A stretch of 64,000 bases of DNA from Rhineura floridana (lineage: Eukaryota; Chordata; Lepidosauria; Squamata; Rhineuridae). The stretch's first letter is position 1. Every line of letters starts with the position of its first letter. Shown here piece after piece: positions 1 to 10,419 of the stretch. The stretch lies in assembly GCF_030035675.1 (NCBI RefSeq), contig NC_084500.1:11095100-11159099 (forward strand), in the 5' to 3' direction. Under the pieces are notes generated by a model, which saw only the letters and a program-made list of their open reading frames with translations, was not told where the DNA came from and searched no databases. The position numbers were made by a program, and so were the translations under genes.

Positions 1-244
1 CAGCTTAGGTACGATTTGTCTCGTTCTGCCTACCCAAGGGGAAATGTGCAGGCTAGATTAAAACTCAGCATGTGTAGATTCATTGAGCTCAATGGAAAGC
101 TTGTTGATCATCAGGTTTCAAACCCTGACACCCTTGATGCTCGTAGCACGCAAAGGGGAGATTGCATGAGGTCATGGGCAAGGTCATGGTGGCATCTTGA
201 ACAGGAGCAGGAGGCTCCAACATTTGTGGAAATTCCCTCTTTCA

Positions 245-600
245 CAGAATCATAGGATTGTAGAGTTGGAAGGGGCCTATAAGGCCATCAAGTCCAACCC
301 CCTGCTCAATGCAGGAATCCAAATCAAAGCATTCCTGACAGGTGGCTGTCCAGGTGCCTCTTGAATGCCTCCAGTGTCGGAGAGCCCACTACCTCTCTAG
401 GTCATTGGTTCCATTGTCATATGGCTCTAACAGGAAGTTTTTCCTCATATTCAGTCAAACTCTGGCTTCCTGCAACTTGAGCCCATTATTCTGTGTCCTG
501 CACTCTGGGACGATCGAGAAGAGATCCCGGCCCTCCTCTGTGTGACAACCTTTCAAGTACTTGAAGAGTGCTATCATATCTATCTTCAAACATAGGTCAC
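245..600 (-). mobile_element. CR1 LINE 3' fragment
   Basis: It begins with the inverted CR1 end ATCATAGGATTGTAGAGTTGG and runs into the C-terminal reverse-strand coding region of CR1 ORF2. It is 5'-truncated near 600, as usual for LINEs. The stretch 1-244 holds nothing I recognise. Confidence 0.85.
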
Positions 601-780
601 TTAGCCACCTGAAGAGCTTGGACATGACAACTCAGGAGAAACAGAGTTTTGAAATACAGACTTTGAAATCTCGGTTTTGAACTACATTTGGATGCGTTGT
701 GAAGTCATTGGTGCATGAATGAGGGAACCCACTAAAAAGGGGGTAAAAACGCAAATTATGGGATTGCTGTCTGAATTAGA

Positions 781-1026
781 ACGGCCATACTACCCTGATC
801 ACGCCCAATCTGATCCGATCTCAGAAGCTATGCATGGTCAGGCCTGGCTAGTACTTGGATGGGAGACCGCCTGGGAATACCGGGTGCTGTAGGCTTAGAG
901 GAAGGCAATAGTAAACCACCTCTGAATATCTCTTACCATGAAAACCCTATGAATATATCCAAAAAAAAGATTCATAGGGTCGCCATAAGTCGTAATCAGC
1001 TTGAAGGCATATAACAGCAACAACAA
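781..1026 (+). mobile_element. 5S rRNA-headed SINE with Sauria/Bov-B tail
   Basis: Positions 781-896 are a near-complete 5S rRNA copy, with its internal promoter region and the ending GGGAATACCGGGTGCTGTAG. It is fused to the Sauria SINE middle (GAGGAAGGCAATAG) and the Bov-B-type tail CATAGGGTCGCCATAAGTCG followed by a short AC-rich end. An 11-bp duplication TCTGAATTAGA at 770-780 and 1027-1037 proves a single insertion event. Movement would use Bov-B LINE enzymes. Confidence 0.92.
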
Positions 1027-1039
1027 TCTGAATTAGAGC

Positions 1040-1560
1040 CACCAACAAGCCAGTGTTGGATTCCACATCACTGGGCCAGTCATGAAGCCCACTCATCTGG
1101 CTGTTCTACCGCGTTGGCAGCTGATGTGCGGCCAAATTCTCCATGCCACTTGGTAAACTGAGTTTCTGCTATCCTTTGTGGGTTTTCAAAGCCATCACTC
1201 CCCTCCTAACAGCGAATGCAGGTGGAGAGTGCCTAAAGCTGTCTAGGAGAAACCTGAAGTTTGCATATAATTTAAATAGGCTGAAAACAAAGAAAAAACA
1301 GTTCCATGAAGACTGAGCGTACTCAGTAGCTGTGGAATGCTGTGTGTCAGATGGGAAAAGGAAAATGTTGTAGAATAGAGTATCCTTGGAGGACAACTTG
1401 ACTGGCCAGCTAGAAAGATCATCAGAAACACGCCTGTTTAGAATATGGGGATATACTGCTGTGACAAGTTGGAGGCTCTCTTTTTTACTATGAACCTGCA
1501 ATAAATAAGCAAATAACAGCGATAATATTGGTTCACATAGCATTAAAACTAGGGACACAG
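1040..1560. other. No gene recognised
   Basis: This is about 520 bp of mostly unique sequence. About 1305-1400 resembles a repeat that also occurs near 38040, 53660 and 62770. Reading frames here look accidental. Confidence 0.5.
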
Positions 1561-1565
1561 CTGTT

Positions 1566-1760
1566 TAGACCAGCATTTCCTTGATTTCCTGACTTGAATC
1601 TCTGGCTTTCACTGTGATAGTGTTTTAATGGGCTTGTTTATTGCATATGTTATGTATTATGGATGGTTTAATGCAGTTGTGATTTGATGATGGGCAGCCG
1701 TGTTTTTATAATTGGTTCTATTCTTGTTGTTTTGGTTTTGGCTTTTATTTGCGAGCCTCC
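1566..1760 (+). mobile_element. L2-type LINE 3' region
   Basis: The stretch from TTCCTGACTTGAATCTC through TTTTATAATTGGTT recurs at 49630-49800 in the same orientation, which marks it as a dispersed LINE 3' untranslated piece. Confidence 0.5.
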
Positions 1761-1797
1761 TTGGTATTTCTGCTTGAAACGAAAGCCAGTATAAATG

Positions 1798-2290
1798 ATA
1801 TTACTTATTTAACAAAATGTATTTAACAAAATTTATATGCCGCTTGATTGTTAAAAAAAAACCCTCTGTGCTATCTGAAACAAGAAACATTAAAATTATC
1901 AATAAAACAGTTAAAAACAAGTAATTAAAACCACTAAAAAGACAATTAAAATGACAGTAAATTAAAAAGACATTAAAACACGTCATTGTCTATGTGTCTA
2001 GATAGGCTTGCCTAAACAGAAATGTTTTAAGCAGGCGCCAAAAAGAGTACAGCCAAGACACCTGTCCGACGTCAGGAGGCAGGGAGTTCCAAAGCTGGCG
2101 CACTAAAATACTGATTTCTTATAAGTGCAGGAGATGAGTATTATGTGGCACCTGGAACAGTGCCAGTTCTGCAGACCAAAGCATCTGACTGGGTACATAT
2201 GGGGTAAAGAGATCCCACAAGTAAACTGGTCCCAATCTGTTAAGGGCTTTATATACTGATAGCAACTACTAGTACTACTAGTAGTGGTGG
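1798..2290 (-). mobile_element. L2-type LINE 3' fragment
   Basis: This is an A-rich inverted tail followed by a segment shared with 3200-3350 (cacctgnaacagtgccagttctgcag and aactggtcccaatctgttaa). The layout matches the tail of the L2-type element at 19200-20705. It is diverged and truncated. Confidence 0.6.
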
Positions 2291-2319
2291 TGGTGGTTAA
2301 TAAATAAGTATGCAAGAGT

Positions 2320-2980
2320 ATACTTACTATTATTTGAAAGAATTAGGGACTAGAAGGAGGCTAGCTCTGAATAGAGTTTTGGCCCGTCTCTCAGCAGATA
2401 TTCTGACAAAGGAATCCTTGCTGTCCGCCCCCAAAGAATCCAGATGGACTAACTGGGGATCATCTCTATCATCTCTAATCATCAACTGGATTGCTTGCAA
2501 AGGGAAATTAAAAGTGACTTAAAGAGCCCTCGGCAGGGCTTGGAGACTAAGGGATCTTCCATACTGGCAAAATGAAACTCCAAAGTTGCAAGATGTTTTG
2601 AGCATAAAATACTGGAACCAGCAACAAAACTGATTTCTTGTCTGCCACACGTTATTTTACTAAGCCTTTGGAGTGCTGCGCCCTCTGCCAACCTGGGGAT
2701 TTCCCAAGCCATCTTTCCACATTACACACACTAGCAATTTTCTTGCATTGACTGCTTCCCTCTTTTATAGAGTTTTATAGATTTTTCATTAAGGATGCAT
2801 GAATCTATTAGTTTTGGTTTCTCTCCATTTCACATTTTCTAGTCTTAAGTTCAGTTCTCCACTTTTTAACACCAGCTTGCGATTTTTAGATATGTACAGT
2901 GCTTTTTTTGATTCTCATACCTTGATAAAAGTACCAAGGGTGCCAGCTGGCATGGGCAGGAAAAAAAAGAGAGACTGGTA
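2320..2980. other. No gene recognised
   Basis: This is roughly 650 bp without clear repeats or coding signal; the short frames on both strands look like chance. Confidence 0.5.
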
Positions 2981-2985
2981 TAGAG

Positions 2986-3205
2986 AGCCAGTGTGGCGTA
3001 GCAGTTATAGTGCTAGACTACAATCTGGGAGACCAGGGTTCGAATCCCTACACAGCCGTGAAGCTCACTGGGTGGCCTTGGGCCAGTCACTGCCTCTCAG
3101 CCTCAGAGGAAGGCAATGGTAAACCCTCTCTGAATACCGCTTACCATGAAAACTCAATTCATAGGGTCGCCATAAGTCGGGATCGACTTGAAGGCAGTCC
3201 ATTTC
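2986..3205 (+). mobile_element. Sauria SINE
   Basis: It has a tRNA-related head with an A box (GTGGCGTAGCAGTTATAGTG) and a B box (GGTTCGAATCC), a central GCCTCAGAGGAAGGCAATGG block, and the Bov-B tail CATAGGGTCGCCATAAGTCG. Sauria SINEs are confined to squamates, which supports the organism call. Confidence 0.9.
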
Positions 3206-3355
3206 CATTTTTTCCATGAGTATTATGTGGCACCTGTAACAGTGCCAGTTCTGCAGAGCAGTCGAATGGGCACCTATAGATAAGGCAATCCCGCAAGCAA
3301 ACTGGTCCCAATCTGTTAAGGGCTTTATATACCGAGAGTAACAACAACAAATACT
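3200..3355 (-). mobile_element. L2-type LINE fragment
   Basis: It repeats part of 2135-2290, including CAGTGCCAGTTCTGCAGA and AACTGGTCCCAATCTGTTAA. It directly follows the Sauria SINE, which probably landed in or next to it. Confidence 0.55.
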
Positions 3356-3359
3356 GTCA

Positions 3360-3690
3360 CAAAAAAATTCATCAGCATCTTAGTGTGAATTTCTCCAAAT
3401 ATATATGCTTGCATGCAGTTTGGCTTAACGCACACATTTCTGCAAAGCAATTTCCCCTAATATAATGCATTTCTGTAGGTTATTTTCCCCAATATACTGC
3501 ACCTGTATGCACCCTTTTTTTCTAGTATATGCATTTTTATAACATTACTCGGTTGGAGAATTGCATTGCACAATTCAGAGAAGTGCAGATTTCAAAGGAT
3601 GGCTGTTTCAGTTCATTTATGTCATTCCGGAAAGTGTGAATCAGGTAGGTTTACCTTTAGAAGCGAACTGAATTGAATTGCTCCACCATC
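3360..3690 (-). mobile_element. Element A copy (short hAT-type), truncated
   Basis: It shows the family landmarks in reverse order: TTCATCAGCATCTTAGTG, several TATGCATTT units, TTGCATTGCACAATTCAGA, and the end GAACTGAATTGAATTGC. See 57320-57737 for the best copy. Confidence 0.7.
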
Positions 3691-3699
3691 TTTACCTGG

Positions 3700-4470
3700 G
3701 AGTAAACGCCACTGAACTCAGTACGAATGCCCACTGAGCAGAGGTGCACGGGGTTGCACTGTAAGGAGAGCACAGGGGAAGACAGACAGATCTGGCTGTT
3801 GGGGTACAAGGTATGGCATACTTTTCCAGTTCGAGCCCAATTGTAATGACAGTGGATGGTGCTTTCTGCTGGTTGGCTGATGGGAGGCAGAAATTCCATT
3901 TGCATTTTTTTCACCTCCGGCATCTTGGGTAAAACGGGGTGGGGGGGACACTTAACGATGAAAAAAGAAGCCCGTGTTATTTCAAAGTGCAAGGAAGAGT
4001 GGAAAAATCGGTGTGTCCATGTTTTTTGGAGCTGATATTTTGGTCTGTGTTGATGAGATGCCAGCTCACGGGAGCTTTTGATGACTCAGGTGCACATCAG
4101 TTAACGCCGTTTCATTAAAAAGCTTGTGCGATGGACAGGAAGATTAAAAAAAAATGTAACCCAATAATAAGAAAGCTGAAAGGCTGGCTGATAAATACCG
4201 AAAAAGACCCGTAAACGATGGAGGCCTCTGTTGTGTGCAGGTGGAACAGGCTGTTTTGTGGCTAATGCTGCCCAACAGCCTGTTGCAGAGGCAAAAGGGT
4301 CACACGGTGGATACGTGTCGCAGAATGTTCTTTTTTTGAATTTGCCTGCGAATGACAACCCTTTGACACCTGTGCCAGCAGTTCTAGCCAATTGACTCTG
4401 AGCAGGCAAATTAGGCAGGAGCGGTGGAGGCCCAACGGCTGATGTCACCAAAGGCCAATGGTTTTGAGTG
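3700..4470. other. No gene recognised; one short repeat
   Basis: Positions 3690-3770 contain a GGAGTAAACGCCACTGAACT repeat related to copies in NOS2 intron 1 (29920-29960 and 30360-30400). The rest is unique and non-coding as far as I can see. Confidence 0.5.
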
Positions 4471-4474
4471 GGGC

Positions 4475-4715
4475 TAGGGGTAATTCAGTTTGGTTCATAT
4501 TTTAATACGAAACTCCCTCATTCACACGTCCTGAAACAACGCACAAACCAAAACACACCTATCCTTCCAAGTCAGCAATCCTCCCCCCAAATAGCGTGTA
4601 TGAAAATGTGTATATGAGGGGCAAGTGTGCATAAAAATGCACGTGGTGTTGAAAATGGCATACAAAATGCATTACATGCTAGAAAACTGCGTACAAAAAT
4701 GTTGGTTTGTAGGAG
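4475..4715 (+). mobile_element. Diverged element A relative
   Basis: It carries AATTCAGTTTGGTTCA, repeated GTGCATAAAAATGCA and GTACAAAAATG units typical of element A, in forward order, but is shorter and more diverged than the others. Confidence 0.5.
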
Positions 4716-4766
4716 CAGCAGGGCCGGCCCTAGCACCAATGTTACTTTCACTTTTGAGTGGAACAG

Positions 4767-4882
4767 CAGAACTTGGGAAAGTTACTTTTTTAAACTATAA
4801 CTCCCATCAGCCCAATCTAGTGGCCATGCTGGCTGGGGCGGATGGGAGTTGTAGTTTTAAAAAGTAACTTTTCCAAGCTCTG
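4767..4882. mobile_element. Palindromic short DNA transposon
   Basis: The left arm (CAGAACTTGGGAAAGTTAC) and right arm (GTAACTTTTCCAAGCTCTG) are inverted copies, with ACTCCCATCAGCCC near the middle. The whole 116 bp can fold into a hairpin. The same element occurs at 13352-13468. Confidence 0.75.
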
Positions 4883-4918
4883 TGGAAGAGCCACGTTGTG
4901 AAACTTTTGACAAGTGAT

Positions 4919-5132
4919 CAGTGCCGGATTTAGGCATAAGCTAAACAAGTTACAGCTTAGGGCCTCACAATCCGCAGGGGCCTCAAAAAAATTCAGAATT
5001 TTTGGGGGGGGCTTTTAAAATTTTATGTGTACTGAATATATATATATATATATATATCTGGTGTAATTTTTTAACAAAGGGCCTCCAAGCTTTATATAGC
5101 TTAGGGCCTCACCAAGTCTAAATCCGGGACTG
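4919..5132. mobile_element. hAT-type short element D with intact target duplication
   Basis: The termini CAGTGCCGGATTTAGG and CTAAATCCGGGACTG are inverted. The perfect 8-bp duplication CAAGTGAT lies at 4911-4918 and 5133-5140, the hAT signature. The interior has a TA microsatellite (5034-5057) and GGGCCTC repeats, and no coding region. Confidence 0.88.
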
Positions 5133-6274
5133 CAAGTGATGCTCAAGGCGTGCCAGATGGCCGCTGAGTTGTAGGTCAGCGTGTGCTAGCGAAACTCTGG
5201 AAATTCCTCCCAGATATCCACCCAGAAGGCAATTAACCTTTTTAAGGAGAAGGTGACTCCTCCTGGGTCAGATGAGCTACTTTTCCATCAGGCAATGTTT
5301 TGATTTGTAATTTTTATATAACATTACATCTGTGGCTTGGAACTGGAAGGCTCTTCAGAATCATGACTCCCCCCCCCTCCAGAACACAAATAACCACATG
5401 AGATGAGCCTACTGGATCAGGCCAATTGGCCAGAAGAGGAGTCCAGCATCTTCTTTCTCCCAGTGGCCAACCAGATGCCTATGGGAAGCCCAACAGCAGG
5501 GCCTGAGTGCAACAGCATTCTCCCCAGCTGTGATTCCCAGCAACTGGTATTCAGAGATGCACTGCCTTGCATAGTGAAGGTAGAACATGACCATCATGAC
5601 TAGGAGCCACTGATAGCCTTGCCCTCCATGAATCTTTTAAAGCCCTCCAAGTTGGTGGCCATCACGGCCTCTTGTATGAGTGAATTCCACAATTTAACTA
5701 TGCAGTGTGTGAAGACGTCTTTTCTTTCGTCTGTCCTGAATCTTCCAACATTCAGCTTCATTTGATGTCCACAAGTTCTAGTGTTAAGAGAGAGGGAGAA
5801 AAACTTCTCTCTATCCACTTTCTCTATGCCATGCATATTTTATCCACCTCTATCATATCTCCTCTTACTTGCCTTTTCTCTAAACTAAAAAGCCCCAAAT
5901 GCTGCAACCTGTCCTCATAGGGGAGTCACTTCAGCCCCTTGATCATTGTGGCTGCCAGTTTCTGAGCCTTTTCTAACTCTACAATATACAGTATCTTTTT
6001 TGAGGCGAGGCAAACAGAACCGTACACAGTATTCCAAGTGCAGTCACACCACAGATTTGTATGACGGCACTATGATATTGGTAGTTTTATTTTCAACAAT
6101 ATTGGCAGTTTAATTTTCAAGGAATTTACCTTTTTATGGCTGCCGCACACTGGGTCAAATCTTAATTGAGCTATCCACTACAACCCCGAGGTCTTGTTCC
6201 TGGTCAGTCACTGTTGCTTCAGACTCCATGAGCATATATATGAAATTAAGATTTTTTTGCCCATATCATTCATA

Positions 6275-6470
6275 ACTTTACACTTGTTTTGATTTGATTT
6301 TAATATTTCTACCCCGCCTTTCGGCCAAAAGGCCGTCAAGGTGGCTGACAAAAGAGCACCAATATAAAGACAAACCAATAAAACATCAATAATACATCAA
6401 TAGAACATCAGTAATGTATCAATAAAACATAAAAAACAATACAATTTGCAATACGTTTCAAGGTTGTCAC
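6275..6470 (-). mobile_element. L2-type 3' tail nested in CR1
   Basis: The inverted tail motif TACCCCGCCTTTCGGCC is followed by A-rich sequence with AATAAAACAT units. It interrupts the surrounding CR1 frame. Confidence 0.6.
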
Positions 6471-6689
6471 AAACTACCTCCCCCCTCACTTTGGCAAAAT
6501 AGGTATTATAGACATTGGGCTACTTTGCATGACTCTCTCAGTCATGTTTGCATCGAATTGCATTTCCCATTTTTAGTACCCATTCACTCAGTTTGGAGAC
6601 ATCCTTCTGGAGCTCGTCACAATCCCTTTTTGTTTTAAGCAGCCTGAACAATTTGGCTACCTCACTGCCCATCTCTGTCTCTATTTTTA

Positions 6690-6955
6690 TTATTAGTAGT
6701 ATTATTATTATTAGTATTATTATTTATTAAATTCCTATACCGACCCATAGCCGAAGCTCTCTGTACGGTTTACAACATAAAAATCAATATACAATATAAA
6801 ATATACAATTCATATTTGGTACAATTAAAAGGAAAAACAATACATCACATTTTAAATAAACATAAGTAAACAATAAATCTCAACAATATACATAACATAA
6901 TAACAGAATAAAACAAACAAACCAAACAGCAATAACAATATCTACAACATATTCT
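6690..6955 (-). mobile_element. Second L2-type 3' tail nested in CR1
   Basis: ATTATTATTTATTAAATTCC is followed by CCGACCCATAGCCGAAGCTC, the inverted form of the GGCTTCGGCTATGGG tail also seen at 11552-11745. An A-rich stretch follows. Confidence 0.65.
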
Positions 6956-7664
6956 CCAATGTCCCATTGTGCTTCTCCCCACCTAACCCCATCTTCCATA
7001 ACCAATAGCACTATAAACATTTCTTCCATTGTCTTCTTTCTCTATATCATTTATGAACAAGCACAGGTCCCAATACCAGTCCCTGGGGGACTCCACTTTC
7101 TACGTCCTTCTCTTGGGATAACTGTCAATTTATTCCTACTCTCTGCTTCTTGCTACATAACCAATTCCTGACCCACAAGAGTGCCTCTTCTCCTATTCCA
7201 TGACTACGAAGCTTACTCAGGAGTCTTTGGCGAAGCATTTTGTCAAAAGCTTTGGATCTCCTCTATCTGTATGTTCTCAAAGAACTCTAATAGGTTAATG
7301 AGACAAGATTTACCCTTGGAGAAACCATGCTAGTTCTGCTTCAGCAAGACTTATTCTTCTATATGCTCGGTAATTTATCTTTAACAATACTTTCCAGCAG
7401 TTTCCCCAGATCAGCCATTAAGCTAACTGGTCTGTAATTTCCAGGATCTGCCCTGGACCACTTTTTTAAAAATTGGTGTTACATTGGCCACTTTCCAGTC
7501 AGTTACATATTTTTGTTAGAAGATCAGCAATTCCACATTTGAGTTCTTTAAGAACTCTTGGGTGGATGCCACGCAAACCCGAAAATGTGTCAGCTCTATT
7601 TTGTCTATAAGGCCTAGAAGTTCATATCTCGTCACCAATATTTGCCTCGGACTCCCGTCCTGTG

Positions 7665-8490
7665 AAAGTTAGTTCAGGCACAGGAGTTCCCTATATCTGC
7701 TGCTGTAAAAGCAGATGCAAAGAATTCATTCAGCTTCTCTTTCACCTCCTTATCCTCCTTCAGCACACCTTTGACTCTCTCATCATCCAATGGTCTGGAA
7801 GGAACAAAGCAGTGAAACACGGCATGGGAGGAGACAGAGAGACTCACAGAGGAGGTAGAGGAACAGCAAGAGGCATGGGGAGGGAATGGAATTAAGCAGA
7901 TATTCACCCACCCCAGCCTACAGCCTGTCTCTTGCCCCACAGTGTGGTGCTTCCTCTTACTCCGACGCAGTCTGGTCCTGCTGGGAAGGCTGTTGCTGAG
8001 GCCTCCGCTCTATCGTTTGGTCCAGAGGGGCCCTTCTCTCCTGCCTCCTCCTTCTCTGTGGTGGCAGGAGTGGTAGCAAATTGGTGGCGAATATTCAGCA
8101 GCTCTGCATCCTATCACTAGTGCAGGTGTGCTTACTGAATGAAGGGGGGATTGTTCAAGTAGAGTGTGTGTGTGTGAGTGTGAGTGATGGGGGGCTGCAA
8201 GGGATCGTAGCTGTGTGCTGGTATTACTGCAAAGGGCATGGCATGACTCATGAAGGGACCCTACACTTCTAAATTTGCCACCACACTACCGCAGATAAGT
8301 CCCATTTCCCCAAGGCCCCTTGCTTTGTTAATTAAAAGCTTACTTCTGGAAGCTTCCGCTACTTTTATTGCTTCTTGTTGACCATAACTGTGAGATTTAT
8401 CTTGAACAACATATTAGCCCTTCATGTCAGTTTCTATTCCTGCAGGCGATGGGAGGTATTTACCTCTATTTATGTATTTATCTTGTAGCT
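7665..8490. other. No gene recognised
   Basis: This is about 800 bp with a TG-rich run near 8163-8190. No convincing coding or RNA feature was seen. The first 130 bp may still be CR1. Confidence 0.5.
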
Positions 8491-8496
8491 AGTGAC

Positions 8497-8885
8497 CGGT
8501 GAGTGTGTCAATTTTGGTCTCTTCTCATTTTTCCATTCCTAAATTCAGCTCTCCACATTCCCACATCAGTTTGCAATTTTTTTTCGAAGTCCTCATCAAC
8601 ATTCATCAACATCTTAGTGTAAATGTCTCCTGACAGATGTATTTTTACATGCAGTTTTCCCCAAATAGATTCCTTTTTTACAAAGCCATTTCCCCTAATA
8701 CCATGCATTTTTTGTGTTATTTTCATTGTCCTCATTATGTGCATTTCTGTATACATTACTTGGCTGGAGAACTACACTGCAACATTCGGAGAAGTGCAAC
8801 TTGCAAAGGGCAGCAGTGTTTTGGTTCACGTATTGTCTTGGATGGGGTGAATATGTGAATGGAACTGAATTGCTCTCCCACATCT
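8497..8885 (-). mobile_element. Element A copy
   Basis: It is near full length, in reverse orientation, from GTGTCAATTTTGGTCTC to GAACTGAATTGCTCTCCC, with the internal TTGCAATTTT, AATTCAGCTCTCCACATT and ACTTGGCTGGAGAACT landmarks of the family. Confidence 0.75.
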
Positions 8886-8989
8886 AGTGGCCAGGTGACC
8901 TGTGGGCCAGCTAATTCTCCTGTCTTTGTAGGTACCAACTGTTACTGGGTAATCTCAAGGTCCCTCCTGCTCTCACTTCTTACAGTTTC

Positions 8990-9080
8990 TTATCTTTATT
9001 TTATTTCTTATTTTATTTATATCCCACCCTTCCTCCCAGCAGGAGTCCAGGGCAGCATCTTTAAACTGGGCTTTAGGTAG
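8990..9080 (-). mobile_element. L2-type 3' end
   Basis: TTATTTATATCCCACCCTTC followed by CAGGAGTCCAGGGCAGC is the inverted L2-type tail, also found at 14385-14445. Confidence 0.65.
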
Positions 9081-9107
9081 AGAATGCCTTCAGAGGATTG
9101 TCATCTA

Positions 9108-9816
9108 CAGTAGGGCCCTGCTGTATGTCGGAATTTTGCTCTCTATTGAGATGCGTAGCAAAGTTGCGTATGCGCTGTGGAACGGAGAGTATTGAGCGAG
9201 CTTAGTGTGTGTGTATGAATCTTTGCTAAGATTCTACCTTCCCTGCAAATTAGTCAGACAGAGACTTTAAGCTTTAAAATAAGAAACAACTACTTTATTC
9301 TGGAAGTACATGCTTGATAGAGTCCTATATCTAGCTTAACTGGTCTATGCTGGAGAAACGAGCACTGGTCCCAGTACTCACCCTCATCCTGGTTGAGAGA
9401 CGAGACAAAGAGAAGATGTCTGCTCCCTCTCTCTCTCGAGAGAAAACTGAGAGAGGCGGGAAGGAACTGGGATTATGGGTATAGCCTTAACCAGCAAGAG
9501 GTCTAGCTCTCTCTAGCTACCCTTAATAACCCCATGCAGCCTCAACCCACCAAGCTGGAGTTGAACCTCATACATTCCAACACTTTACAGTGCTTCGCTT
9601 TACAGCGAATCGCTAATGAGGTGGCTTTCAATTAGGGAAAGTCCCTGCATTAAGGCGCTTGTTCCGTTTTTACGACTTTTTTTTCCGTCGTGCGCCGTTT
9701 TGACGTCATTTTTGCGCGATGCGTCCCATTATCGTCAATGGCTTTCGCTTTACGGCAATTTCCGCTTTACAGCGGGGGTCCGGAACAGAACCCGCCGTAT
9801 GAGCAGGGCCCTACTG
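9108..9816. mobile_element. Pogo/Tigger-like short element, split by a solo LTR
   Basis: The termini CAGTAGGGCCCTGC and GCAGGGCCCTACTG are inverted and flanked by TA at 9106-9107 and 9817-9818, the Tc1/mariner-pogo target duplication. The interior is non-coding, with several CGCTTTACAGC repeats. A 457-bp LTR lies 18 bp from the left end. Confidence 0.75.
9126..9582 (-). mobile_element. Solo LTR (fossil retroelement), inside the pogo-like element
   Basis: The ends are TGTCGGAAT and ATTCCAACA. An AATAAA signal on the minus strand near 9296 and the 5-bp flank CTGTA/CTTTA (one difference) fit a solo LTR left by recombination. No internal coding region remains. The host family (retrovirus-like or Gypsy-like) cannot be told from the LTR alone. 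It is younger than its pogo-like host, with modest decay. Confidence 0.6.
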
Positions 9817-9818
9817 TA

Positions 9819-10255
9819 TAGGACACACAACACCCCTGCACAGAGCTGGTTTTTGTTGGACAGCAAAACAGAACCCTCTAAACATTGCTCCTACAAGGAG
9901 CAAGCTGAAACCGAGCCCTTATATAGTAGCGGCAGCAGCACCAGCACCAGGTGCAGCCTAGTTGTTAACACCACCTGCGCTGCAAGATGTTTGTCTGCTT
10001 AAAGGGGCCCAGACCACTCCAGGCCTCTCCTTCTGCAACAGTGCAGGAGAGCCTCAGGTATTCCTGGGTCTCCTGAAGTGGAGTCTTCTGCGTCAGAGGA
10101 CAGCAGTACCACATCCTTGGGTGGGGGGTATACCACGGCCTCTGCAGGCTCATGTAAGAGAGCTTCAGGGGCTGGTCCATCATGCCCTTCTCTGCTGCTT
10201 CAGAGTCCTCGCCCTCCTTCCCTGAAGATGAGGAGTCCGATCCCAGGGTCATGAC
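9819..10255. other. No gene recognised
   Basis: This is about 430 bp of GC-rich sequence with short CAG/CAGCAC repeats near 9930. Frames on both strands overlap and none looks conserved. Confidence 0.45.
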
Positions 10256-10257
10256 AG

Positions 10258-10410
10258 TTTTAGGAACGTAGGAAGCTGCTTTATCTTAGATTAGGCCATT
10301 TGCTCATACAGCCTGTATTGCCTGCTCTGACTGGCAGTGGCTCTCCAGGGTTCAACGGGAGCCAGTCACTTTGTAGGGTACAGCTCTCCTTGAGAAGGGC
10401 CTTTTCCATC
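10258..10410 (-). mobile_element. tRNA-derived SINE (G-type), truncated
   Basis: The inverted 3' part GGAACGTAGGAAGCTGC and CTGACTGGCAGTGGCTC identify the tRNA-derived SINE family most abundant in this window. The tRNA head is missing. I call this family G-type here for brevity. Confidence 0.7.
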
Positions 10411-10419
10411 AGTTCCTCC

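Larger units (their letters stand above)
5395..7660 (-). mobile_element. Long composite CR1 LINE remnant
   Basis: The right part (6960-7660) and the middle (5600-6270, 6480-6680) read in reverse as CR1 ORF2 fragments, including a piece ending VMATNLEGFKRFMEGKA. The left part (5395-5600) is the 3' untranslated region with GGATCAGGCCAATTGGCC. Two L2-type tails interrupt it. It is heavily decayed. Confidence 0.7.

Noticed and set aside
781-896. 5S rRNA gene
   Set aside because: The 5S-like sequence carries changes from 5S rRNA and runs straight into a SINE body and tail with a target duplication around the whole, so it is a SINE head rather than a functional 5S gene.
2986-3060. tRNA gene
   Set aside because: A and B boxes are present here and in many other places, but the sequences do not fold as a full tRNA and continue into SINE bodies.
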